Shown in pieces: positions 24,485-33,013 of a DNA stretch of 64,000 bases. The first letter of the stretch is position 1. Each line of letters starts with the position of its first letter. A model generated the notes under the pieces. That model saw only the letters and a list, made by a program, of their open reading frames with translations. It was not told the DNA's origin and searched no databases. The translations under genes were made by a program, and so were the position numbers. The stretch covers positions 310,001 to 374,000 of the forward strand of contig NZ_SLZF01000008.1 in assembly GCF_004341515.1 (NCBI RefSeq), written 5' to 3'. This DNA is from Allobosea sp. BK604. Lineage in GTDB: Bacteria > Pseudomonadota > Alphaproteobacteria > Rhizobiales > Beijerinckiaceae.

Positions 24485-24904
24485 ATGATCGATCCGATAG
24501 ATGCTTCGCTGCGCATTGCCGGCGCCGGGCTCCAGGCCCAGTCGACCCGCGTGCGCATCGTCTCGGAAAACCTCGCCAATGCGCAGTCGACCGGCCGCAC
24601 GCCGGGCTCGGATCCCTATCGGCGCAAGACGGTGACCTTCGAGAATGCGATGAACAGCGCGCTCGGCGCCTCGCTGGTCAAGGTCAAGGGCGTCGGCGTC
24701 GACAAGTCGCCGTTCCGCACCGAGTTCGAGCCGGGCAATCCGGCCGCGGACGACAAGGGCTTCGTCAAGCTGCCCAACGTCTCGATGCTGCTCGAAATGG
24801 CCGACATGCGCGAGGCCAACCGCTCCTACGAGGCCAACCTGCAAATGATCAAGCAGGCGCGCTCGATGCAATCCATGACCATTGATCTGTTGAGGAATGG
24901 CTGA
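24485..24904 (+). CDS. flgC: FlgC, flagellar basal-body rod protein
   Basis: FlgC is another proximal rod subunit. The 139-aa product starts MIDPIDASLRIAGAGLQAQS and has the rod signature NLANAQSTGRTPGSDPYRR, then the conserved FLG-type C-terminus VKLPNVSMLLEMADMREANRSYE. It lies 44 bases after flgB and its stop overlaps the fliE start by one base (TGATG). Confidence 0.95.
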   Translation: MIDPIDASLRIAGAGLQAQSTRVRIVSENLANAQSTGRTPGSDPYRRKTVTFENAMNSALGASLVKVKGVGVDKSPFRTEFEPGNPAADDKGFVKLPNVSMLLEMADMREANRSYEANLQMIKQARSMQSMTIDLLRNG

Positions 24905-25242
24905 TGCTGAACGCAATCTCCGCCCTTGCCCCCGTCGCGAGCCAGGTCGCGCAAGGCGTCGCCGGCCTCGGCGCCGCCACGATGGGCGCAGCGCCCGCCG
25001 CACAGGCCGCTGGCGCGGCGCCCGGCGCCGATTTCGGCTCCGTCTTCGCCAACGTCTCGCAAAGCTTCGTCGACAGCCTGCACCAGGGCGAGGCCGCGGC
25101 GATAAACGGCGTGCAAGGCAAGGCCGCCGTCCAGGATGTCGTGCAGGCCGTGATGTCGGCCGAGCAGTCGCTCAATCTCGCCATGGCGATGCGTGACAAG
25201 GTCGTCTCGGCCTATCAGCAATTCGCCCAGATGGCGATCTGA
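24904..25242 (+). CDS. fliE: FliE, hook-basal body complex protein
   Basis: FliE connects the MS ring to the rod. The 112-aa protein is of normal length, with an Ala-rich, poorly conserved head and the typical end DVVQAVMSAEQSLNLAMAMR followed by KVVSAYQQFAQMAI. A GADFGSVFANVSQSFVDSL stretch near residue 40 is also FliE-like. It overlaps flgC by one base and flgG follows 10 bases later. Confidence 0.93.
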   Translation: MLNAISALAPVASQVAQGVAGLGAATMGAAPAAQAAGAAPGADFGSVFANVSQSFVDSLHQGEAAAINGVQGKAAVQDVVQAVMSAEQSLNLAMAMRDKVVSAYQQFAQMAI

Positions 25243-25252
25243 GGACGGCCTG

Positions 25253-26041
25253 ATGAAAGTCCTCGCCATCGCCGCGACCGGCATGAGCGCTCAGCAGCTC
25301 AATGTCGAAGTCATCGCGAACAATATCGCCAATATCAACACGACCTCGTTCAAGCGGGCGCGGCCGGAATTCACCGACCTGCTCTACCAGACCGAGCGCA
25401 GCCGGGGCGTACCCAATCGCGGCGGCGACGGCGCGGTGCCGGAGGGCGCCTCGCTCGGCCTCGGCGTGCGCGCGGCGGCGATCCGCAACCTGCATATCCA
25501 GGGCGCGCTGACCAACACCGCCAACAAGCTCGATCTCGCGATCGACGGGCGCGGTTGGTTCAAGATCACCGCGCCGGAAGGCGAGACGCTCTATGCGCGC
25601 GCCGGCACGTTCAACACCAATGGCGATGGCGAGATGGTCACCGCCGACGGCTACAGGCTCGACCCGGTCATCCGGGTGCCGGCCGAGGCGATCGACATCT
25701 CGATCAATGAATCCGGCCTGGTCTTCGCCAAGCTGGAAGGCCAGGTGCAGCCGCGCCAGCTCGGCCAGATCTCGCTGGTCAATTTCGCCAATGATGCCGG
25801 CCTCGAGCCGCTCGGCGGCAATCTCTACCGCGAGACCGTCGCCTCCGGCCAGCCGAACGAGGGCAACCCGACGAGCCCCGGCTTCGGCAAGCTGCGGCAG
25901 GGCTATCTCGAGGCCTCCAATGTCGATCCCGTCAAGGAGATCACGGCGCTGATCTCGGCGCAGCGCGCCTATGAGATGAACGCCAAGGTCATCACCGCAG
26001 CCGACCAGATGGCCGGCACCGTCGCAACCGGCATTCGGTAG
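25253..26041 (+). CDS. flgG: FlgG, flagellar distal rod protein
   Basis: FlgG builds the distal rod. The 262-aa product is the standard size and begins MKVLAIAATGMSAQQLNVEV with NIANINTTSFKRARPEFTDL, the family signature. The C-terminus YLEASNVDPVKEITALISAQ and RAYEMNAKVI is equally clear. The start is ATG at 25253; an earlier in-frame start would lie inside fliE. Followed by flgA after 9 bases. Confidence 0.96.
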   Translation: MKVLAIAATGMSAQQLNVEVIANNIANINTTSFKRARPEFTDLLYQTERSRGVPNRGGDGAVPEGASLGLGVRAAAIRNLHIQGALTNTANKLDLAIDGRGWFKITAPEGETLYARAGTFNTNGDGEMVTADGYRLDPVIRVPAEAIDISINESGLVFAKLEGQVQPRQLGQISLVNFANDAGLEPLGGNLYRETVASGQPNEGNPTSPGFGKLRQGYLEASNVDPVKEITALISAQRAYEMNAKVITAADQMAGTVATGIR

Positions 26042-26050
26042 GGACTGATC

Positions 26051-26527
26051 ATGGCCCGTGCTCTCGCGCTCTCATCGCTCCTGGCGGCCGTATTCCTCTG
26101 TGCCGGCGCAGCCGTGCCGCTGCGGGCCCAGACCAACGAGACCATGCTGCCGGTGCCGACCGTCACGCTCTATCCCGGCGATCTGATCACCGACGCGCAT
26201 ATCACCGAGCGGCCGTTCCGAACCGGTTTGCGCACGCCGCTCGCCGCGATCGAGAACCGGCTCGCCATCGTCGGCAAGGTCGCGCGCCGCACCTTGCTGC
26301 CGGGCCAGCCGATCCCGAGCAATGGCGTCGACGATCAGAAGGTGGTGCGCCGCGGCGTGCCGACCCAGGTCGTCTTCCGTGAGAACGGGCTCGTCATCAC
26401 CGGCATCGTCGAGCCGATGCAGGCCGGGGCCGTCAACGAGATGGTCAAGGCGCGCAATCCCGATTCAGGGCTCACCGTCATCGGTGTGGTCCAGGCGGAC
26501 GGGACCATTCGCGTGGGTATGGAATGA
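26051..26527 (+). CDS. flgA: FlgA, P-ring assembly chaperone
   Basis: FlgA is a periplasmic chaperone for P-ring formation by FlgI. The 158-aa protein has a signal peptide (hydrophobic residues about 5-24, probable cleavage after RAQ near residue 28) and a SAF/ChapFlgA domain: PVPTVTLYPGDLITDAHI, the ARRTLLPGQPIP block and the GVVQADGTIRVGM ending. Its stop overlaps flgI by 4 bases (ATGA), in keeping with their shared function. Confidence 0.94.
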   Translation: MARALALSSLLAAVFLCAGAAVPLRAQTNETMLPVPTVTLYPGDLITDAHITERPFRTGLRTPLAAIENRLAIVGKVARRTLLPGQPIPSNGVDDQKVVRRGVPTQVVFRENGLVITGIVEPMQAGAVNEMVKARNPDSGLTVIGVVQADGTIRVGME

Positions 26528-27648
26528 TGCGGCGGATGCCAGGACTGCTGACGGCTCTCGTCGGCGCGCTCGCGCTGATGCTTGGCCTTTCGACCGTTGC
26601 CACGGCTGCTGTCCGGATCAAGGACATTGCCGGGCTGCAGGGCGTGCGTGACAACCAGCTTGTCGGCTACGGTCTCGTGATCGGGCTGCAGGGCACCGGC
26701 GACAGCGTGCGCAACTCGCCCTTCACCGGCCAGGCGCTGCAGTCGATGCTGGACCGGCTCGGCGTCAATGTCCGCAACGAGACGCTGCGCACGCGCAATG
26801 TCGCGGCGGTGATCGTCACGGCCGACCTGCCGCCCTTCGCCGGGCGCGGCAGCCGCATCGACGTCAATGTCGCCTCGCTCGGCGACGCGACCTCGCTGCT
26901 CGGCGGCACGCTGATCGTTACCTCGCTGGCTGGGCCGGACGGGCAGGTCTATGCGCTGGCGCAGGGCCGGCTCAACGTCTCCGGCTTCTCTGTGCAGGGC
27001 GAGGCCGAGCGGGTCACGCAGGGCGTTGCGACGGCGGCGCGGATTCCGGGGGGCGCGCTGGTCGAACGCCTGGTGCCGGACCAGCTCGCCAGCCTGCATG
27101 TGCTCTCGCTCGAGCTGCGCAATCCCGATTTCGTCACGGCGGCCCGGGTCGCCGGCGTGATCAACGCCTATACCCAGAAGCAGTACAAGGTCGCCGGCGC
27201 CTTCGCGACCGACCATCGCACGATCAGCCTGACCAAGCCGCTCCAGCTTTCGACGGCGCGCTTCATCGCCGAGATCGAGCGGCTCTCGGTCGAGCCGGAT
27301 TCGCCGGCGCGGGTCGTTGTCGACGAACGGACCGGCACGGTGGTGATCGGCCGCGACGTCCAGGTCTCGACGGTCGCCGTCACCCACGGCAACCTGACCG
27401 TGCGCGTGACCGAGACGCCGACCGTCTCGCAGCCGGAGCCGTTCAGCAACGGCCAGACCGTGGTGACGCCGCGCACGACGGTCGATGCCGTCCAGGGCAA
27501 TGGCCGCCTCGCCATCATCCAGGGCGCCAACCTGCATACGCTGGTGCGCGGCCTCAACCAGATCGGCCTGAAGCCGGCCGGCGTGATCGCCATCCTCCAG
27601 GCGATCAAGACCGCAGGGGCGCTGCAGGCGGATCTGGTGGTGCAGTAG
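26524..27648 (+). CDS. flgI: FlgI, flagellar P-ring protein
   Basis: FlgI forms the periplasmic P ring around the rod, in the peptidoglycan layer. The 374-aa protein has a cleavable signal peptide (hydrophobic 5-27, ending ATA) and the conserved start VRIKDIAGLQGVRDNQLVGY. Further signatures are GLQGTGDS, ALQSMLDRLGV and TVVIGRDVQVSTVAVTHGNL. It overlaps flgA by 4 bases. A repeat-filled gap of about 290 bases separates it from motE. Confidence 0.96.
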   Translation: MMRRMPGLLTALVGALALMLGLSTVATAAVRIKDIAGLQGVRDNQLVGYGLVIGLQGTGDSVRNSPFTGQALQSMLDRLGVNVRNETLRTRNVAAVIVTADLPPFAGRGSRIDVNVASLGDATSLLGGTLIVTSLAGPDGQVYALAQGRLNVSGFSVQGEAERVTQGVATAARIPGGALVERLVPDQLASLHVLSLELRNPDFVTAARVAGVINAYTQKQYKVAGAFATDHRTISLTKPLQLSTARFIAEIERLSVEPDSPARVVVDERTGTVVIGRDVQVSTVAVTHGNLTVRVTETPTVSQPEPFSNGQTVVTPRTTVDAVQGNGRLAIIQGANLHTLVRGLNQIGLKPAGVIAILQAIKTAGALQADLVVQ

Positions 27649-27651
27649 CTG

Positions 27652-27753
27652 GAGCATTTCCGCCTTTCTCAAAACTGCGAAAATGCTCTATCTATTTGTT
27701 TTGACGCATTTTCTTCACGCGAACCGGTCCCCACTTCGCTGGAAAATGCTCTG
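27652..27753. repeat. Dispersed repeat family B, copy 2
   Basis: A full copy: GAGCATTTCCG...GCGAAAATGCTC forms a first hairpin, then ATCTATTTGTTTTGACGCAT, TTCTTCACGCGAACCGG and CACTTCGCTGGAAAATGCTC. It lies between flgI and motE, inside the operon. About 35 bases further, 27788-27840 holds a fragment of repeat family C (CCATCCTTCGAGACGCCG). Confidence 0.8.
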
Positions 27754-27935
27754 GTTTCAAAATCCCGGCCCTTTGTCCCGAAGGGCCGCACTGCGGCGTC
27801 CCGAAGACGGTCCAGCGGGCCATCCTTCGAGACGCCGCTTTTATTGAAACGGCTCCCTGCCATTGAGCGCCACGACCAGCCTCGCGAAAGCATCGCGACG
27901 TAGAACGGCAGGGTCTTCTTCTTACCGGATTGGTG

Positions 27936-28529
27936 ATGATGGCATCCGACAGGTTTGCACTCACATCGCTGCGCAGCGCCTGCGTTGTTGCACTGGCGCT
28001 GGCGCTCTCGCCCCCAGCCGCGTTCGCCCAGCCACCGCGGATCCCGCAGCCGGCCGCCGCGACACCGCAGGCCTCCGCGACCCCGCCGGCAGCCACCGCG
28101 CCGACGCCCGATTCCGAAGCCTTCTGCACCAGCATCCGCGACCCGGCCGCCGAGGCGCGCTTCGCCTGGCAGGCCAAGACGCTGAAATCGCTCGAAGGCA
28201 AGCTCGCCGACACGCTCGCCAAGCTCGAAGAGAAGAAGGCCGAGCTGCAGCAATTGCTGGATCAGCGCGATGCCGAGACCAAGCAGGCCGAGACCCGCAT
28301 GGTCGAGATCTTCTCGCGCATGCGCCCGGAAGCCGCCGCGCTCCAGCTCGCCGCGATGGACCAGGGCATCGCCGCCTCGCTGCTCGGCAAGCTCGCCCCG
28401 CGCAATGCCAGCGCCGTCCTCAACGAGATGGAGGCGTCGCGCGCCGCCCAGCTCGCCCAGGCGATGAATGGCGAGCGCCTGAAATCAGCCAAGGACACCT
28501 CTCCCGCCCCCGGAGCCCGGACCCGATGA
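27936..28529 (+). CDS. motE: MotE-like periplasmic chaperone
   Basis: In Sinorhizobium, MotE is a periplasmic chaperone for the stator protein MotC. This 197-aa product sits at the same site, between flgI and flgH. It has an N-terminal signal-like segment (ACVVALALALSPPAAFA, about residues 15-31), a Pro/Ala linker, a charged coiled coil (about 60-115, ending in KKAELQQLLDQRDAE) and a domain similar to the MgtE N-terminal domain (FSRMRPEAAALQLAAMDQGI, LLGKLAPRNASAVLNEM). The start region is TTG-GTG-ATG-ATG; I use the first ATG. The stop overlaps flgH by 4 bases. Confidence 0.87.
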   Translation: MMASDRFALTSLRSACVVALALALSPPAAFAQPPRIPQPAAATPQASATPPAATAPTPDSEAFCTSIRDPAAEARFAWQAKTLKSLEGKLADTLAKLEEKKAELQQLLDQRDAETKQAETRMVEIFSRMRPEAAALQLAAMDQGIAASLLGKLAPRNASAVLNEMEASRAAQLAQAMNGERLKSAKDTSPAPGARTR

Positions 28530-29236
28530 AGGCCATATCCCTTGCGGCAGCCTGCGCCGTCCTGCTCGGCGGCTGCATGAACGACATTTCCGAATTCAAC
28601 CGCGCGCCGATGCTCTCGCGCGTCGGCAGCGGGCTCGATGTGCCGCGCGACCCGATCCCGGTGACCTACAAGACGGCCTATTCGCCCGAGTCCTCATTCA
28701 ACTCGCTCTATTCGCGCCATACCGAGGACCTGTTCCGCGATACCCGCGCGATGAAGGTCGGCGACGTCGTGACCGTGAGGATCGCGATCAACGACAAGGC
28801 CAAGCTCGACAACAATACCGACCGCTCGCGTGACTCGCGGGCTCAATTTGGGCTCGATTTCCTGGCCGGACTCGCGGGCAAGTCGACCGCGGTCGCGAAA
28901 GTCGATTCCAACATCGACTCGCAGAGCTCGTCGCGGGGCAGGGGCCTGACCGACCGCTCGGAAGAGGTTCAGCTCTCGGTCGCCGCCGTCGTCACCGAGA
29001 TCCTGCAGAACGGCAACCTGGTGATCAGCGGCTCGCAGGAGGTGCTGGTCAATTACGACATCCGGGTGCTGAACATCGCCGGCATCGTGCGTCCGCGCGA
29101 CATCACCGGCAACAACACCGTCTCCTACGACAAGATCGCCGAGGCGCGCATCGCCTATGGCGGGCGCGGCCGCAGCATGGAAGTGCAGCAGCCGGCGTGG
29201 GGCCAGCAGCTCTACGACAGGATCACCCCCTTCTGA
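28526..29236 (+). CDS. flgH: FlgH, flagellar L-ring lipoprotein
   Basis: FlgH forms the outer-membrane L ring. The product is 236 aa, with a lipoprotein signal ending LLGGC (lipid-attached Cys17). Conserved FlgH blocks follow: SLYSRHTEDLFRDTRAMKVG, GDVVTVRIAINDKAKLDNNT, EILQNGNLVISGSQEVLVN and IRVLNIAGIVRPRDITGNN. The start ATG at 28526 overlaps the motE stop; the longer open frame from further upstream overlaps motE entirely. Its stop overlaps the fliL start (TGATG). Confidence 0.95.
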   Translation: MKAISLAAACAVLLGGCMNDISEFNRAPMLSRVGSGLDVPRDPIPVTYKTAYSPESSFNSLYSRHTEDLFRDTRAMKVGDVVTVRIAINDKAKLDNNTDRSRDSRAQFGLDFLAGLAGKSTAVAKVDSNIDSQSSSRGRGLTDRSEEVQLSVAAVVTEILQNGNLVISGSQEVLVNYDIRVLNIAGIVRPRDITGNNTVSYDKIAEARIAYGGRGRSMEVQQPAWGQQLYDRITPF

Positions 29237-29742
29237 TGGCGCGGACAAAGCAGCTGACCGGGCCGGAGAAGCGCAGCTGGCCCGGCGAGAACATGCGCAT
29301 GATCGGCGGCCTCGTGCTGGTCACGGCGCTCGCGATCGGAGCCGGGATGTTTTCCGGCACGCGCCTTGCCGGCACGGTCGAGAGCAATGTGATCAAACGC
29401 ATCGAGTCCTCGCCGCCGGCATTGGCGGCCGACGCCGCCATGGCGGGCGCGCTGGTGCTGAAGAAGCTCGCGCCGATCGTGACCAATCTCGCTGCGCCCG
29501 ACAATACCTGGGTCCGGCTCGAGGCGGCGGTGCTGATCGACCGGAAATCGGCGATCAATGCCGAGCCGATGATGGCCACTGTCGCCGAGGACATGCTCGC
29601 CTTCCTGCGCAGCGTCTCGGCGCGCCAGCTCGAAGGCGCGGCCGGCCTCAAGAACCTGCGCGAGGACTTGAACGAGCGGATCGCGATCCGTTCCAAGGGG
29701 CTCGTGCGCGACGTCGTCATCGAAACCCTGGTCGTGCAGTGA
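29236..29742 (+). CDS. fliL: FliL, stator-associated basal-body protein
   Basis: FliL is a single-pass membrane protein that surrounds and supports the stator. The 168-aa product has a short cytoplasmic start, a membrane segment at about residues 22-42 (MIGGLVLVTALAIGAGMF) and a periplasmic domain with LEAAVLIDRKSAINAEPMMA and the ending RDVVIETLVVQ, which fits the FliL C-terminal pattern. It begins one base before the flgH stop ends and is overlapped by the fliP GTG. Confidence 0.9.
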   Translation: MARTKQLTGPEKRSWPGENMRMIGGLVLVTALAIGAGMFSGTRLAGTVESNVIKRIESSPPALAADAAMAGALVLKKLAPIVTNLAAPDNTWVRLEAAVLIDRKSAINAEPMMATVAEDMLAFLRSVSARQLEGAAGLKNLREDLNERIAIRSKGLVRDVVIETLVVQ

Positions 29743-30482
29743 TCAAGCTTGCTATCGTCTCGGCTCTGCTGCTCCTGGTCGCCATCACCGGAGCGGAGGC
29801 GCAGTCCCTCGGCCTCGACGGGCTGCTGCCGCAGGGCGGCGCCTCGGTCTCCGGCCGCCTCGTCCAGATCATGGCCATGCTCACCGTCCTCTCGGTGGCG
29901 CCGGGCCTGATGATGATGGTGACGAGCTTCAGCCGCTTCGTGATCGCGCTCTCGTTCCTGCGCTCGGGCCTCGGCCTGCAGAGCACGCCGGCCAACCTGA
30001 TCCTGGTGAGCCTGGCGCTGTTCATGACCTTCTACGTGATGGCGCCGACCTTCGACAAAGCGTGGCAGGAGGGCGTGCAGCCGCTGGTCGAGAACCGGAT
30101 CAGCGAGGGCGAGGCCTATGGCAAGATCACCCAGCCCTTCCGCGAGTTCATGCTGGCGCAGACAAGGCCCGCCGATCTCAAGCTCTTCGCCGACATGGCG
30201 CCGGAGAGCATCCGCCCGACCGATCCGCAGACGCAGACGGTGGACCTGCGCGTGCTGATCCCCTCTTTCATGATCTCGGAACTGCGCCGCGCCTTCGAGA
30301 TCGGCTTCCTGATCGCCTTGCCCTTCCTGGTGATCGACATGATCGTGGCGACGATCGTGATGTCGATGGGCATGATGATGCTGCCGCCGACGGTGATCTC
30401 GCTGCCGTTCAAGGTGATCTTCTTCGTGCTGATCGACGGCTGGAACCTGCTGATCGGCGGCCTGCTCAGATCGTTCAACTAG
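29739..30482 (+). CDS. fliP: FliP, flagellar export gate protein
   Basis: FliP forms the core of the export gate pore. The 247-aa protein starts with GTG at 29739, which overlaps the fliL stop by 4 bases (GTGA). It has a signal-like first segment ending GAEAQ and the family signature MMMVTSFSRFVIALSFLRSG, followed by TPANLILVSLALFMTFYVM, LIPSFMISELRRAFEIGF and VIFFVLIDGWNLLIGGL. It is the last gene of the flagellar locus and meets a convergent SDR gene 35 bases later without a clear terminator. Confidence 0.96.
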   Translation: MIKLAIVSALLLLVAITGAEAQSLGLDGLLPQGGASVSGRLVQIMAMLTVLSVAPGLMMMVTSFSRFVIALSFLRSGLGLQSTPANLILVSLALFMTFYVMAPTFDKAWQEGVQPLVENRISEGEAYGKITQPFREFMLAQTRPADLKLFADMAPESIRPTDPQTQTVDLRVLIPSFMISELRRAFEIGFLIALPFLVIDMIVATIVMSMGMMMLPPTVISLPFKVIFFVLIDGWNLLIGGLLRSFN

Positions 30483-30517
30483 CGGGCGAGGGGCGCTGCG
30501 CGCATCAAGTCGACCTG

Positions 30518-31573
30518 TCATCGGTCTACTAGTGGACCCCCGAGACCCGGTGTTTCACGCAGCCGGATCAGGCTTTCGGCGGTCGCGACGATGGCGGCGT
30601 CCCGCGAGCGCGGTGCCCAACCGAGCAGGCGTATCGCCTTTTCGCTGGTTGCGTTCATGTTCAGCCCAAGCAGGGGGAGGGCGCCCTTCATCACCGGATT
30701 TCTGAGGGTGATGAGACGGACCAACCAATTGGGCAAAACCCGCGTCGGGACCTTGCTGGCGGCCGCCCCCAGGCGCTGGCGCAGCACCCTCGCGACATCG
30801 ATCACCCACATGCTTTCGCCGGAGATTGCGAGGAAGCGCTCTCCCTTGGCGGCCGGATGGGTCATGGCGAGCAGATGCAGGTCCGCCACGTCTCGTACAT
30901 CGACAAATCCGGAATTGATCTTCGGGCATCCCGGCTGTCCGGCCAGCAGATTCCTGATCAATCCGATGGAGTGCGAATAGTCTGGACCAAGAACAGGTCC
31001 GAGAACGGCGGTCGGGTTGACGGCCGACAGTTCCAGCCGGCCTCCCTCCCGCGCGATGAAATCCCAGGCTGCCCGCTCGGAAAGGGTCTTCGATTTCTGG
31101 TAGGGCCAGACATGACGCGCCGTAAGGTCGCTCCAGTCCGACTCGTCGAACGGCCTGGTCATCGGCTTGTGTCCAGCGCAGATCGCACCGAAGGCGGAGG
31201 TCAGCACCACACGCTTGACCCCGGCGTCGCGGGCGGCGCGTAGGACCCTCAGATTGCCTTCGACGGCCGGCTTGATCCAATCCTCCTCGCGGAGCTGCTC
31301 ACCTGTTGGTGTCGGCGACGCGCCGTGCAGCACATAGGTGCAGCCGGCGACGGCCTGCGCCCAGCCCTGGTCGGCGGTGAGATTAGCGACGGTGAATGAC
31401 AGGCGGTCACCCGGCTCGGCGCCGCCGACCTTGAGATGCGCGCGCACCTCGGCTTCCCGCGACGGCGAACGGATCGTGGTCCGCACGCGATACCCGGCCT
31501 TCAACAGCGCCAGGATGCAGTACTGCGCAATAAAGCCCGTTCCGCCGGTTACGAGTACCAATTGGTCGTCCAT
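30518..31573 (-). CDS. Extended SDR oxidoreductase (dihydroflavonol reductase-like)
   Basis: An NAD(P)-dependent extended short-chain dehydrogenase of 351 aa. The Rossmann motif VTGGTGFIAQY (residues 8-18), the serine (Ser126 in VVLTSAF) and the catalytic pair Tyr158-x3-Lys162 (PYQKSK) are all present. It resembles the aldehyde/dihydroflavonol-4-reductase group; Arg-rich residues after the Rossmann fold (RTTIRSPSRE) suggest NADPH preference. The substrate is unknown. The AraC regulator at 31716 is divergent with 142 bases between, so they probably form a regulator-target pair. It marks the end of the flagellar region. Confidence 0.9.
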   Translation of the reverse strand: MDDQLVLVTGGTGFIAQYCILALLKAGYRVRTTIRSPSREAEVRAHLKVGGAEPGDRLSFTVANLTADQGWAQAVAGCTYVLHGASPTPTGEQLREEDWIKPAVEGNLRVLRAARDAGVKRVVLTSAFGAICAGHKPMTRPFDESDWSDLTARHVWPYQKSKTLSERAAWDFIAREGGRLELSAVNPTAVLGPVLGPDYSHSIGLIRNLLAGQPGCPKINSGFVDVRDVADLHLLAMTHPAAKGERFLAISGESMWVIDVARVLRQRLGAAASKVPTRVLPNWLVRLITLRNPVMKGALPLLGLNMNATSEKAIRLLGWAPRSRDAAIVATAESLIRLRETPGLGGPLVDR

Positions 31574-31715
31574 GCTGATGCCCCGAGTCCATGCCGATCG
31601 GGGCGGCCGAAGCCGCTGCCCGGCGGTCGATCACCGCTATGGCTCAGCCGAGATAGGGCAGGGCATTCGGACTGTGAATGCTTGAAAATCCGCTTTACTT
31701 GCGCAAAAGTCCGGA

Positions 31716-32681
31716 ATGAACGCCGACCCCTTCTCCGACATCCTCAAATTCACGAACGCGGAATCGCTCGTGACCGGCGGCTTCACGGCGGGAGGTGCAT
31801 GGGCCATTCGCTTTCCGGCGCCGGACAAGATCAAGTTCTTCGCCATCGTAAAGGGCGAGTGCTGGGTCAGCATCGAGGGAGAGGCGGAGCCGCTCCATTT
31901 CGAAACCGGAGATGTGGGCCTGCTGTCGGCGAAGCGATCATTCGTGCTGGCCAGCGACCCGAGCCTGCCGCCCGTCGATGCCATGGGCCTGTTTTCCGGC
32001 GCCGGCAAAGCGGTAGCAATTTTGGGGGACGGCACTGATTTCGCCCATATCGGCGGCCATGTCCTGCTCGATCCGGCGAGCGGCCGGCTGCTGGCGGATG
32101 TTCTGCCGCCATGGATTCATGTGCCCGCGGCGTCGCAGCAGGCGGCGGCCTTCCGCTGGCTGCTCGACCAACTCGTCGAAGAGCGGGCCTCCGACCTGCC
32201 GGGGGCGCCGCTCGCCTCGGCGCAGCTCGCCCAGCTCCTCTTCATCCAGATCCTGCGTGCGCATCTCAAGACGTCAGGTGCGATGCCGGCCGGATGGCTG
32301 CGTGCGCTGGGTGACGCACGCGTCGCTCCCGCCCTTCGATTGATGCATGGTGATCCCGGTCGGGCCTGGCATCTCGACGAGCTCGCCAGGTCATGCGCGA
32401 TGTCCCGAACGACCTTCGCTTCGCATTTCAAGGCCGTCGCGGGCGTCGCGCCGCTGAGCTATCTCACGCAATGGCGGATGCGCCTGGCCGAACGCACCTT
32501 GCGGGACGAAGCCACCGCGGTGGCGGTCCTCGGCCAATCGCTGGGCTACACGTCCGAGAGCGCTTTCAGCAGTGCCTTCAAGCGCGTGACCGGCATTTCA
32601 CCCAAGGCCTACCGGAATGCCGCGCGAGCGTCCGCTCCGCACATCGCCGGAAGCCGGAGCAACGCCGCCGCTCCAGGATGA
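31716..32681 (+). CDS. AraC-family regulator with cupin sensor
   Basis: A 321-aa transcription factor. The N-terminal half (about 15-190) is a cupin-type sensor with KGECWVSIEGEAEPLHFETG; the C-terminal 100 residues carry two helix-turn-helix units, WHLDELARSCAMSRTTFASH and AVAVLGQSLGYTSESAFSSA, ending with FKRVTGISPKAYR, the AraC signature. This layout matches cupin_6/AraC regulators that often control a neighbouring dehydrogenase. The divergent SDR gene at 30518-31573 is the obvious candidate target (inference). Confidence 0.92.
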   Translation: MNADPFSDILKFTNAESLVTGGFTAGGAWAIRFPAPDKIKFFAIVKGECWVSIEGEAEPLHFETGDVGLLSAKRSFVLASDPSLPPVDAMGLFSGAGKAVAILGDGTDFAHIGGHVLLDPASGRLLADVLPPWIHVPAASQQAAAFRWLLDQLVEERASDLPGAPLASAQLAQLLFIQILRAHLKTSGAMPAGWLRALGDARVAPALRLMHGDPGRAWHLDELARSCAMSRTTFASHFKAVAGVAPLSYLTQWRMRLAERTLRDEATAVAVLGQSLGYTSESAFSSAFKRVTGISPKAYRNAARASAPHIAGSRSNAAAPG

Positions 32682-33013
32682 ACGCCAAGGGACCTGCCCC
32701 GTGTTGATCGCGACTGGGGTTCAGGCTCTTCCTCAGACCGAGGCTGGCGCCGTGACCGGGCCTCTACTGGGCCATGGTCCAGTAGAGGGGCGGCCGATTT
32801 ATCGGTACGCCTGCTTGAAAGCCTAGCGATCATCGTCGGCCAAAGACGATGGCTGACAACCCGAGAGCAGTATCCCGCGCGGACGCAGCTCGTTGCTGCA
32901 TTGCGACCGTCCGGTGGCTTGCCGGCCGCAATCCGCGGTCGCGTCGGCAAGCTATGCCTGCTTCCAAGACCTCGGGTGCGGAGTTCCGAAGACCTGGAAG
33001 GGGAGGATACGCC
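32682..33013. promoter_or_regulatory. Gap between araC-type gene and sulfatase, with a strong inverted repeat
   Basis: No gene is visible in these 332 bases. A perfect 10-bp inverted repeat, CCTCTACTGG (32761-32770) and CCAGTAGAGG (32779-32788), with an 8-base spacer, lies about 80 bases past the regulator stop. No T-run follows, so it could be a regulator site as well as an RNA hairpin. GGGAGG (33000-33006) is the sulfatase ribosome site. Confidence 0.5.

Noticed and set aside
26335..27672. A 445-aa minus-strand frame opposite flgI
   Set aside because: Shadow frame; flgI on the plus strand explains the coding signal.
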